17,958 nt of DNA, from NCBI GenBank assembly GCA_963578625.1, contig CAUZEO010000065.1:1-17958 (forward strand), read 5' to 3'. Source of the stretch: CAUZEO01 sp963578625 (GTDB lineage Bacteria > Verrucomicrobiota > Kiritimatiellia > SLOV01). Positions 6,882 to 13,350 of the stretch are shown here, in pieces. Below the pieces are notes generated by a model. That model saw nothing but the letters and a program-made list of their open reading frames with translations. It was not told the DNA's origin and did not search any database. Position 1 is the stretch's first letter. Each line of letters opens with the position of its first letter. A program made the translations under genes and the position numbers.

Positions 6882-7940
6882 CTAAATCGGCGGATTCAGA
6901 ATCGCCTGCATTTCTTCGCTGTTGAGGTTTTCCAGGGTCAGGAATTCAACACCGGTATCGACGCGTGAGTTCACGGGGACCCCGCTCAGGTGTTGCACCA
7001 TGGTTTCGACACCGAGAAATCCCATGACAAACGGATTCTGCAGCACCAGGCCGTGAATCTCCTTCGCCTTCAGGCCTTCGATGAGGGGCCCGCTGGCGTC
7101 GAACCCGACAAATTTCACATTTCCCGCCTGCCGGTTTCGTCGCAGCGCCTGAAGCATCCCGTACGTGCTCGACTCATTAGGACAGAATATGCCGTCCACG
7201 TTCAGTTGGTCGCCTTCGGAGAATCTCAGGAGGAGATTTTCGCTGACCTGCTGCGCTTCGGCGGAGGTCACGCCGCCATATTGCTCTGAGCTTACGACTT
7301 CGATCCCGGGGCTTTTCTGAACCGAGGCGAGAAAGCCTTCTTCCCGTTTGTCGGTGCTGGCCGACCCTTCCTGGTATCGGAGTAGAATGACGCGGCCCTC
7401 GCCGCCGAGTATCTCCGCCATTTTCCGGCCGGCCAACTCGCCGCCCTTGTAGTTGTCCGTCGCCACGAAACTGACGATGAGGTCGTCCGCATCGTTCAGG
7501 CCGGAGTCGAAAATGACGACGGGCACGTTCTTCGCAACCGCTTGCTGGACCGGCCGGCGGAGCGCTTCCGCATCCAGCGGAGCAAGCACGATGCCATCCA
7601 TTCGATTGAGCACTTGGGTTTCAACGACCTGGATCTGCTGCGCGCGGTCGTCTTCCTTGGTCGGGCCGACCCAGGTGATTTTGACGCCGAGTTCTTCTCC
7701 TGCTTTTCGCGCACCGGCTTCGACGGTTTTCCAGAACTCGTGGGTGGTTCCCATCGGAATGACTGCAATCCTGAGGTCTCCCGCGCGGGTGTCGGCGGCA
7801 ACTTCGTCGTCGCCATGCGCCGGCGGAGTAGCGTTCCGGTTTTTACCGCAGCCAGATGCCAGCCAAAGAAGACTCAATGCCGCCGGCAGAAGGCATCCCC
7901 GGAAAAATCCGAAGTGGTATTCGAGGTTAAGATTTTTCAT
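6882..7940 (-). CDS. Sugar-binding lipoprotein, RbsB-like, downstream copy of a tandem pair
   Basis: A 352-residue periplasmic-binding-protein type 1 (RbsB-like) protein. A lipoprotein signal ends LLWLASG-C31. The mature domain begins LRIAVIPMGTTHEFWKTV. Likely ligand residues by analogy with RbsB are the Asp in VVIFDSGLN, the Asp in FVGFDASGP and the Gln in VLQNPFVMG. It is the twin of the protein at 7993-9051: the mature domains are about 85-87% identical by eye count and both are exactly 352 residues with the lipid Cys at 31, whereas the signal sequences and linkers differ. The gap to the upstream twin is 52 nt, to the ATPase 38 nt. No Shine-Dalgarno is visible. Confidence 0.93.
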   Translation of the reverse strand: MKNLNLEYHFGFFRGCLLPAALSLLWLASGCGKNRNATPPAHGDDEVAADTRAGDLRIAVIPMGTTHEFWKTVEAGARKAGEELGVKITWVGPTKEDDRAQQIQVVETQVLNRMDGIVLAPLDAEALRRPVQQAVAKNVPVVIFDSGLNDADDLIVSFVATDNYKGGELAGRKMAEILGGEGRVILLRYQEGSASTDKREEGFLASVQKSPGIEVVSSEQYGGVTSAEAQQVSENLLLRFSEGDQLNVDGIFCPNESSTYGMLQALRRNRQAGNVKFVGFDASGPLIEGLKAKEIHGLVLQNPFVMGFLGVETMVQHLSGVPVNSRVDTGVEFLTLENLNSEEMQAILNPPI

Positions 7941-7992
7941 GAGGCGTTCGGATCTTACAGAATCGTGATGAAGGCCGGAATTCCATGTCCGG

Positions 7993-9051
7993 CTACAGAG
8001 GCGGGTTCAAAATCGCCTGCATCTCTTCGCTGTTGAGATTTTCCATGGTCAGAAACTCGACGCCGGTATCGATTCGTCCATTCACGTGGATACCGGCGAG
8101 GTGCTGCAACATGGTTTTAACGCCCAGGAAACCCATGGCAAAAGGATTCTGCAGCACGAGGCCATGGATTTCGTTCGCTTTCAGGCCCTCGAGGAGGGGG
8201 TCGCTGGCGTCGAATCCGACAAACTTCACCTTCCCGGCCTGCCGGTTTCGCCGGAGTGCCTGGAGCATGCCGTAGGTGGTAGATTCATTGGGACAGAAGA
8301 TGCCGTCCACCTTCAACAGATCTCCCTCCGTGAACCGAAGCAAGAGATTCTCGCTGACCTGCTGCGCTTCCGCGGAGGTTGCGCCGCCGTACTGTTCCGA
8401 ACTTATGACCTCGATGCCGGCGGCTTCCTGAATCGCGGCAAGAAAGCCCTCTTCCCGTTTATCGGTGCTGGATGATCCTTCCTGGTACCGGAGTAGAAGT
8501 ACACGGCCTTTGCCCCCGAGCAATTCCGACATCTTGCGACCGGCCAGCTCCCCGCCCTTGAAGTTATCGGTTGCCACGAAGCTGACGATGAGGTCGTCTG
8601 CATTGTTCAGGCCGGAGTCGAAAATGACAACCGGTACTTTCTTCTCGACCGCTTCCTGCACGGGGCGGCGAAGCGCTTCCGCATCCAGAGGCGCGAGCAC
8701 GATCCCGTCCATGCGATTGAGAATCTGGGTTTCAACGACCTGGATCTGTTGTGCGCGGTCGTCTTCCTTGGTGGGGCCGACCCACGTGACGTTGACTCCG
8801 AGCTCTTCGCCCGCTTTCCGCGCCCCGGCCTCCACAGTTTTCCAGAATTCGTGGGTTGTCCCCTTAGGAATAACCGCAATCCGAAGTTGCATCGAGGTTT
8901 CGTCGACGACGGCCGCGCCGTCTTCCGACGGTGAGGTGGAGGCACTTCGATTTTCTCCGCAACCGGAAGCCAACGCGAGAACGAACGCTGCCGCGACCGG
9001 TAGACAGAATTGATAGATTCCGGATCGAACCAATTTTCCACGAGATTTCAT
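7993..9051 (-). CDS. Sugar-binding lipoprotein, RbsB-like, first gene of the importer operon
   Basis: A 352-residue twin of the protein at 6882-7940. Lipoprotein signal VLALASG-C31, then LRIAVIPKGTTHEFWKTV. Differences from the twin are mostly conservative, but several lie beside predicted sugar-contact loops (FDASDP against FDASGP, NFKGG against NYKGG, NPFAMG against NPFVMG), so the sugar preference could differ. Start choice: the frame has in-frame ATGs at 9069, 9060 and 9051. GAGGAG overlaps or abuts the first two but stands 10 nt before the third, and only the third gives the same length as the twin. First gene after the promoter at 9088-9115. Confidence 0.93.
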   Translation of the reverse strand: MKSRGKLVRSGIYQFCLPVAAAFVLALASGCGENRSASTSPSEDGAAVVDETSMQLRIAVIPKGTTHEFWKTVEAGARKAGEELGVNVTWVGPTKEDDRAQQIQVVETQILNRMDGIVLAPLDAEALRRPVQEAVEKKVPVVIFDSGLNNADDLIVSFVATDNFKGGELAGRKMSELLGGKGRVLLLRYQEGSSSTDKREEGFLAAIQEAAGIEVISSEQYGGATSAEAQQVSENLLLRFTEGDLLKVDGIFCPNESTTYGMLQALRRNRQAGKVKFVGFDASDPLLEGLKANEIHGLVLQNPFAMGFLGVKTMLQHLAGIHVNGRIDTGVEFLTMENLNSEEMQAILNPPL

Positions 9052-9082
9052 TGCATGCATTCTCCTCATTGAATCACAAGTC

Positions 9083-9120
9083 GTTCGTGTATAAGATATC
9101 CCGGCCCGATGTCAACGAAC
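9083..9120 (-). promoter_or_regulatory. Sigma70-type promoter of the sugar importer operon, flanked by an inverted repeat
   Basis: On the minus strand a perfect TTGACA (9110-9115) and TATACA (9088-9093) are 16 nt apart, placing transcription start about 30 nt before the ATG at 9051. The half-sites GTTCGT (9083-9088) and ACGAAC (9115-9120) form a perfect 6-bp inverted repeat with 26 nt between them and centres 32 nt apart (about three helical turns). They overlap the outer edges of both promoter boxes, as a repressor dimer-pair site might. Confidence 0.55.
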
Positions 9121-9148
9121 ATGCATCTTTTTAGACTCCGGGCTTGAG

Positions 9149-9325
9149 CTATAGATAAGTCCACCGCTCAGAATCCAGGTCCAGGGATACCCCTCCGTCG
9201 GCCTCCATTGGGAGGGTCCGGTTGTACATGGTGTCCCGGACTTCCACGTCTCGGCTGTCCAGGCCTAGTGCGTCCATACCGAAGGTCAGGTGCACGCGCT
9301 GTTCTTCGATCGATCGATTGCATAC
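9149..9325 (-). pseudogene. 3' remnant of a gene cut by an IS end, possibly a glycosidase C-terminal domain
   Basis: About 58 codons ending in TAG (9149-9151), translating to ...EEQRVHLTFGMDALGLDS ... VRDTMYNRTLPME ... LDLDSERWTYL. The pattern (RVxLTF, ALGLD, VRD, LP, LDL, WTYL) recalls the short beta-sandwich tail that ends several glycoside hydrolases. The frame is open to 9457, but everything above 9325 is the antisense of the IS end, so the native N-terminus is lost exactly at the IS tip. It lies just upstream of, and in the same direction as, the sugar importer operon, which would suit a glycosidase. Family uncertain. Confidence 0.45.
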
Positions 9326-9433
9326 TGGTTGGGGCTCGTAAAACTGGCCCATGAACGGTGTTAGTCTGCGCACCTTAACCAAGGAGTCAGACGAATGAAG
9401 GGCAAATGCCGGACGGCGGAAGAGAAGATCCGC
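9326..9433 (+). mobile_element. Left-end remnant of an IS3-like element (inverted end, leader and first orfA codons)
   Basis: The sequence starts TGGTTGGG at 9326 and runs 69 nt to an ATG at 9395, with AAGGAG 8 nt before it. The first codons give MKGKCRTAEEKIR, which matches the typical start of IS3-family OrfA (M-x-x-K-R-x-T-x-E-E-K-I-x). The 69-nt leader recurs inverted at 10283-10351 with only two mismatches. IS3-family tips begin TG, as here. The rest of the element is absent. Confidence 0.65.
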
Positions 9434-9697
9434 TACCATACCGCCATGCGACCCCAACGGTCTCGATCGGGGACGCGAAGAGCCAAGGACATGAGGGACC
9501 CCGCGGATGATTTCGGCGGCAGCGTTAATAGAGAGTTGTCGTTCAAGGATACTTGCTCGATTCTCCGCCTGTCCAAGAGCGGGCTACGCCGGTTGATTAA
9601 CAAAGCGGAGATCACGCCCATTCGGCTGAGTGGCCGACGCATTGGCTTCCGCCTGCAGGATATCCAGGACTCGGGGGGCTTCCTGACACCTAATTGA
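9395..9697 (+). CDS. Small AlpA/excisionase-like helix-turn-helix protein, N-terminus borrowed from IS orfA
   Basis: A 100-residue ORF. Residues 1-13 are IS3-type OrfA start codons. Residues 18-47 are an unremarkable Arg-rich linker. Residues 48-92 (LSFKDTCSILRLSKSGLRRL followed by INKAEITPIRLSGRRIGFRL) fit the HTH_17/AlpA-like winged fold of excisionases and small regulators. The strong AAGGAG belongs to the IS leader, so translation of this gene now probably depends on IS sequence. Internal starts at 9446 and 9491 would yield the original protein; neither has a good ribosome site (AAGGA is 1 nt from the latter). Lying beside tRNA-Pro, it could be a leftover of an integrated element, but no integrase is present. 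Confidence 0.55.
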   Translation: MKGKCRTAEEKIRYHTAMRPQRSRSGTRRAKDMRDPADDFGGSVNRELSFKDTCSILRLSKSGLRRLINKAEITPIRLSGRRIGFRLQDIQDSGGFLTPN

Positions 9698-9874
9698 CTA
9701 GCTGAGGGCTTTGCATTGATAAAACCCGCGGTCGGCTTTCGTGCAGAGCGCCCCGTCATTGCGAATCCTGTCAAGCTTGACCAGGGAACCTCTCTCCCTT
9801 AACTTCTCGGGATCTATCGTGGAGTTCACAGGATATGACGAAAGCGCAGCCGACTTGGCTGTTGGGGCATCGTA
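9698..9874. other. Non-coding spacer between HTH gene and tRNA-Pro
   Basis: No convincing gene. The open frame on the minus strand here (up to 9774) is the antisense of the HTH gene. The tRNA promoter should be in this stretch, but I could not find a convincing -35/-10 pair. Confidence 0.4.
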
Positions 9875-9951
9875 CGGGGCGTAGCTCAGCCTGGTAGAGC
9901 GCTAGCTTTGGGAGCTAGAAGTCGCTGGTTCAAATCCAGTCGCCCCGACCA
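9875..9951 (+). tRNA. tRNA-Pro (anticodon TGG), CCA encoded
   Basis: A complete cloverleaf of 77 nt. Acceptor stem CGGGGCG pairs with CGCCCCG, then discriminator A and encoded CCA. D arm GCTC-AGCCTGGTA-GAGC. Anticodon stem CTAGC/GCTAG around loop TTTGGGA, anticodon TGG at 9909-9911, reading CCA (and other CCN) proline codons. T arm CTGG-TTCAAAT-CCAG. It sits between two inverted IS-like ends. tRNA 3' ends are common integration sites, but no repeat of this 3' end was seen elsewhere in the window. Confidence 0.97.
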
Positions 9952-10258
9952 CTTCATTCTTGCAGAATTCCTGCGAAAACCCACAAAACTCTGAAAAAAC
10001 AGTGATTTGATGTGTGTCGATCAGATTGGCGCATTTCCGTTGGGAACAGTTGTGTTCGCTTCCATGCGAGTTAGCATTTGTTAGCACGGATCGGCATGGT
10101 CTTTGATCCACTATGTGCCTGCCGACCCCACCGGTCTCCCCTTGTCCCACTTGTTCGCGTATCGCACGCTCTTCGGACCCCCGCTTCACACACGCAAAAG
10201 GTACTCCTCTGTCGGCTCCACTCTGTGGGTCCAGCAGAGTGCGAGTTCATCGGATGCA
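9952..10258. other. Stretch with no recognisable gene between tRNA-Pro and the inverted IS end
   Basis: About 300 nt. Open frames here have no recognisable product or coding character; the minus-strand frame spanning the tRNA gives the well-known false peptide GATGFEPATSSSQS. No integrase, attachment-site repeat or terminator was found. It may be decayed mobile DNA. Confidence 0.4.
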
Positions 10259-10351
10259 GGTTGTGCGGCGTTTTCCCTTCATTCGTCTGCCTCCTTGGTT
10301 AAGGTGCGCAGACTAACACCGTTCATGGGCCAGTTTTACGAGGCCCAACCA
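10259..10351 (-). mobile_element. Second IS3-like left-end remnant, inverted relative to the first
   Basis: The reverse complement of 10283-10351 matches 9326-9394 at 67 of 69 positions, with AAGGAGG before an ATG at 10282. The following codons read MKGKRRTT and then diverge, reaching a TGA at 10247. Compared with the first copy, the first 24 coding bases differ at six positions, half of them silent. TGG tips of both copies face outward, about 1026 nt apart. Confidence 0.65.
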
Positions 10352-10704
10352 GAATCTATTCGGGGAACATCACCAGCTTCGCTGCCAGCATTGATGGCGA
10401 CATGGATTGGCACTCGAATCTGGAGGAGTACATTGCGAACACCGATCCCACCGATCCCGATTCCGTTTTCAAGGTCTTGGAAGTGTCGTCCGGCGCAGAT
10501 GGCGGTGGATGGATGTTGACGTGGGAGTCCAAGCCCGGGCGAATGTACAGGATCTACTCTACCACCGATCTGCAAGCACCATGGCCAGCAAACCCGGTCT
10601 ACCAAGTGACGGGCGACGGGACGCCGAAAAACTATACAAATCGTGTCGTATCAGGTGCTATTCGTTTCTACTTGATCGATGTGGAGCTGATCAACCCCCC
10701 GTAG
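10352..10704 (+). pseudogene. 3' remnant of a large secreted protein with D-rich repeat and C-terminal module
   Basis: The frame is open from the IS tip to a TAG at 10702-10704. It reads YSGNITSFAASIDGDMDWHS, NLEEYIANTDPTDPDSVFKV, then a beta-rich module with WMLTWESKPGRMYRIYSTTD, WPANPVYQVTGDGTP, FYLIDVEL. The first block is a calcium-binding thrombospondin-3/EF-like repeat, and the second is a C-terminal module I associate with long secreted proteins of Verrucomicrobiota/Kiritimatiellota, where the block usually reads DxDGDGxxNLEEYIAGTDPTD. The N-terminal part is lost precisely at the IS tip (10351). The ATG at 10402 falls within the repeat and is not a plausible native start. Not expected to be functional. 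Confidence 0.6.
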
Positions 10705-10885
10705 TCCAACCGCCCAACGATTCCCGAAAGGCGCCTCGGTTCCTGACGCAATTTCTGCGCAATGGCAGTGAACTGCTCCGGTGCGGTTTGCCGGTCGCCG
10801 GCGACCTCCTTCTACGTCGTTAAAGCTAAAGCTCATTGAGCACGAACTCGCCGTGGGCCCTCCTGCCGCTTCGGTCGCTTACGTT
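10705..10885. other. Non-coding gap with a 14-bp palindrome
   Basis: Contains the perfect palindrome GGTCGCCGGCGACC (10793-10806). No T-run follows on either strand, so it is not a standard terminator. No gene is supported here. Confidence 0.4.
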
Positions 10886-11269
10886 CTACTCGTACACCAA
10901 CACCGAAAGGGTGGACCCGTGCTTCACCCGGCATGGAATGCGACCGTCTTCAATCTGTGGTGTGTTGCTTCGTGAACGCACCGCCACGAGATCCCCGGCT
11001 TCATTGAATGCGTAGCCCTCCTCGATCGCATTCACCTTGAGATAGATCATTGCCCCATGCAGCTCTCTGCTGCGGCGTTTCAATTCCTCGATCGTGAGCG
11101 TAGGCGCGTTGGGCCCGGGCCTGGGAATGTTCTCGGTCTGGCCTACACGTTGGCGCGTAGAGGTGCGTGGCCGTGCGGCCTGTTCCGTGTCGTAGTCTCG
11201 CAGCGCTTCGACTTCCGCGTCCGATGTGGAACTCCGCACCGAAGTGCTGGCGAGGTAGCTGCCGCCCAT
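10886..11269 (-). CDS. Hypothetical protein, possibly the 3' part of a frameshifted gene
   Basis: The minus-strand frame ends TAG at 10886. From ATG 11269 it gives 127 residues: MGGSYLASTSVRSSTSDAEV ... LTIEELKRRSRELHGAMIYL, NAIEEGYAFNEAGDLVAVRS ... VKHGSTLSVLVYE. I do not recognise it. Third codon positions are strongly G/C, and the charge balance looks protein-like, favouring a real coding frame over the competing frames. No Shine-Dalgarno is visible. The frame is open up to 11497 but loses coding character above about 11330, where a neighbouring frame (start ATG 11442, MVRGANLPVF) looks better; a missing base at the G5 run (C5 at 11331-11335) would join the two. Downstream of the DUF4091 gene and in the same direction. 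Confidence 0.4.
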   Translation of the reverse strand: MGGSYLASTSVRSSTSDAEVEALRDYDTEQAARPRTSTRQRVGQTENIPRPGPNAPTLTIEELKRRSRELHGAMIYLKVNAIEEGYAFNEAGDLVAVRSRSNTPQIEDGRIPCRVKHGSTLSVLVYE

Positions 11270-11496
11270 CGTCTGCTTCTGAGATGGAATCTTCTGAGCA
11301 ATCGACTGGCATTGGTTACACCGAGTTTTGCCCCCGTGTGCGTCCCAATGCTCTCGGATGGCGAATGGTATGTGGGATCGACTTCGGACCCGCGCCACCA
11401 ATTGGTGATCATGAAAACGGGAAGGTTCGCTCCACGTACCATCTGGAAGTCTTTGTCCGGGCTGTGCTGCGTGATAGCCGAGGACGAGAGGATGCA

Positions 11497-12999
11497 CTAG
11501 TCGCTCAGGAATTCTATGGCCTGGGCCCGGAGGTTTTCCAGGTCGATGCCGGGATCAAAGGTGTCCAGCAGGTTGTCGCGGTTGGGGTGCCCGCCGAGTC
11601 CCGCGGGGCCGCGATAGAGTTTGGGGTCGACGGAGTGTTTCCACCGGGCGAGCCACAGGGCCGCCTCGGCGGTCTTCGGATTTCCGCGGCCTGCGAGGAC
11701 CTTTGTTTCCAGGGCCCGGATAACTCGATAGTCCAGGATGCCTTCACGTACGCCCTCCCAGCCCAGGGTGGAGATGGGGCCATCGGGGCCGGGCAGCACA
11801 TACTCGTGATCCATGCGTGCATTCCACTGCCCATCCGGAAGCACACACGATTTCTTGTCATGCACGTACGCCCATCGGTAGCAGCCCTTCGCGCCAACGG
11901 CCCATGTGTAGAGACCGGAGAAATACCGGTGCATCTGGGGATTGGTGCCGCGCATGCTGCAGTCATACATCCACAGTTCCATGCCGACCTCTTTGGCGTA
12001 ATCGTGCAGCGCCGGGGTGAGACCGTTTCTGAGGACAATGCACACATCAAATAGTTCGCCAAACGCCCAGGTGGCACGCGGATTGATTGCCGTCACGTGC
12101 TGCATACCAAGCTTGCGCGCCACCACCAGGGAGTCTGCACACTCCTGCCGTCTTTCGAGGGACGGTTCATCCGGGCCAAAAAGCATGAACCTGTGTCCGT
12201 CGATCTCGGGGATGGCGGGATCATCACAGCGGACCAGCAGCATGATCGGAAATCGGTCCAGCCCATATTTTCGCATCAAACGAAACTGTCGAACCTGGTC
12301 GTTTTCCCCGGCGTTCCACGTGTAAACGGTTCCCGTATTCATGCCGTGTTCGGCCATGTCCCGAATGTACATTTCCTCGAACCGGGGGCTGCGGTAGGCA
12401 TCGGGGAAACGGTTGTAGTCGTACCATAGACCGAATGGAATATCCGCCGCGGGGACCTTCAAATCCACGACCTTGAATTCATAATCAACGCGAGTACCAG
12501 CAGGCTGGTCGCTGGTGGAAATGGTCAGCTTGTGGATACCCGGCGGCAGCGCGGCCTTGAAGCGCACCGCCCACAGTCCGGTCGCCTCGCTTTGCTGATG
12601 CGTCGGCATATAGCAAGGCCGCAGGTGCCATTCGCCATTGATCGATTTCGGATAGGACTTGACTACGAAGACCTCTGTATCGAGCCCCTCGGGCGCGTCG
12701 ATACGGCAGGCGGCGGCGCTCCCCACGACAAAGGTGTGGTATTCGCCCGCGGGTACGACCGCGCGTGATCCTTCCGCGGCTTGCCGGTTAATCGCGGAGA
12801 GGGGTGCCGTCCATGGGGTGCCGCCCACAAGCGCCAAACGCGCCGCACTGTCTTCAACCCAAGTTCGGGCGCCTGCGGGGATGCTAATCTGCCAGCTGCA
12901 GACCATGGCAAGAAAGCCATTGTACAGCAATGGATGGAAAAATGTTTTCCGCGCGGACGCGGGAGCCGGGCCGGGTGGTGTCATGGAGGTGGCTTTCAT
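11497..12999 (-). CDS. Secreted glycosidase-like protein with DUF4091 domain
   Basis: A 500-residue exported protein. The N-terminus has a positive stretch and a hydrophobic core (RKTFFHPLLYNGFLAMVCSW, residues 17-36) as signal peptide. Residues 50-185 are a beta-rich N-domain. Residues 186-430 look like a TIM barrel: IPFGLWYDYNRFP, HGMNTGTVYTWN, FGPDEPS (D277/E278, the likely acid pair), ELWMYDCSMRG. The closing GWEGVREGILDYRVIRALE (414-432) is the hallmark of DUF4091, found in glycoside-hydrolase-like proteins. Substrate unknown. The frame is open to 13248, but that part lacks coding character; the start at 12999 gives a proper signal peptide. An ATG at 12984 is an alternative. No Shine-Dalgarno is present: a 17-bp palindrome occupies that place. 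Confidence 0.85.
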   Translation of the reverse strand: MKATSMTPPGPAPASARKTFFHPLLYNGFLAMVCSWQISIPAGARTWVEDSAARLALVGGTPWTAPLSAINRQAAEGSRAVVPAGEYHTFVVGSAAACRIDAPEGLDTEVFVVKSYPKSINGEWHLRPCYMPTHQQSEATGLWAVRFKAALPPGIHKLTISTSDQPAGTRVDYEFKVVDLKVPAADIPFGLWYDYNRFPDAYRSPRFEEMYIRDMAEHGMNTGTVYTWNAGENDQVRQFRLMRKYGLDRFPIMLLVRCDDPAIPEIDGHRFMLFGPDEPSLERRQECADSLVVARKLGMQHVTAINPRATWAFGELFDVCIVLRNGLTPALHDYAKEVGMELWMYDCSMRGTNPQMHRYFSGLYTWAVGAKGCYRWAYVHDKKSCVLPDGQWNARMDHEYVLPGPDGPISTLGWEGVREGILDYRVIRALETKVLAGRGNPKTAEAALWLARWKHSVDPKLYRGPAGLGGHPNRDNLLDTFDPGIDLENLRAQAIEFLSD

Positions 13000-13016
13000 G
13001 GGCGAGAGTCTCGCCC
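13000..13016. promoter_or_regulatory. 17-bp perfect palindrome abutting the DUF4091 start codon
   Basis: GGGCGAGA-n-TCTCGCCC, with 8-bp arms around one central base, directly adjoins the ATG at 12999 on its 5' side. It covers the position where a ribosome site would lie. It could be an operator or an RNA hairpin that hides the start; function unproven. Confidence 0.45.
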
Positions 13017-13350
13017 GGAATCTGTCCGGAATGAGGCCAAAGGTCAAGGCCGGAAGGTCGGCCGGAGGGTGAAGGCTCGGGGGACAGGCCAAAACGGCGC
13101 GCAACGGATGGCTGCTGAAAAAAACGTGACCGTTCTCCCTCGCCGCCGCGGCCCAAATGCTGATGTCGCCGTCCAAGGGTCGAAACGGTTTTCCAAGATT
13201 TGTATGCTCGCGCGTTTCCGAATCGAACGATTCGCCCCGCAAGGCCATCGTACAAGCTTGGCAGGGATGCCAGCACGGGGAGAGGCGGCGGCTCTGCCGA
13301 GACCCGACCCTGCCTTCATGAAGTTTGCCTACGCCTGCGTCCTGTGGGTC
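13017..13350. other. Spacer upstream of the DUF4091 gene with a candidate operator
   Basis: About 330 nt without a supported gene. It holds the inverted repeat CGAATCG-AA-CGATTCG (13219-13234), a candidate regulator site for the DUF4091 gene that starts 220 nt away, and on the minus strand two CTTGGA words 21 nt apart (around 13165-13200). No clear promoter boxes were found. Confidence 0.4.

Noticed and set aside
9326..9457. Extension of the 9149 minus-strand frame through 9457
   Set aside because: This part is antisense of the IS leader and of the HTH ORF start; the same peptide (SLVKVRRLTPFMGQFYE) appears at the other IS copy for the same reason.
9875..9951. tRNA-Pro as attachment site of an integrated island
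   Set aside because: No integrase and no second copy of the tRNA 3' end within the window.
9902..10189. Minus-strand 95-aa ORF ending VGATGFEPATSSSQS
   Set aside because: The tail is the antisense translation of tRNA-Pro, a notorious false gene; the remainder has no coding character.
9326..10351. Simple transposon with target-site duplication
   Set aside because: The bases directly outside the two tips do not match, and the repeats carry a transposase start rather than just terminal repeats.
10793..10806. GGTCGCCGGCGACC as a rho-independent terminator
   Set aside because: No loop and no T-run on either strand.
13000..13248. 83-residue N-terminal extension of the DUF4091 protein
   Set aside because: No coding character, would bury the signal peptide.
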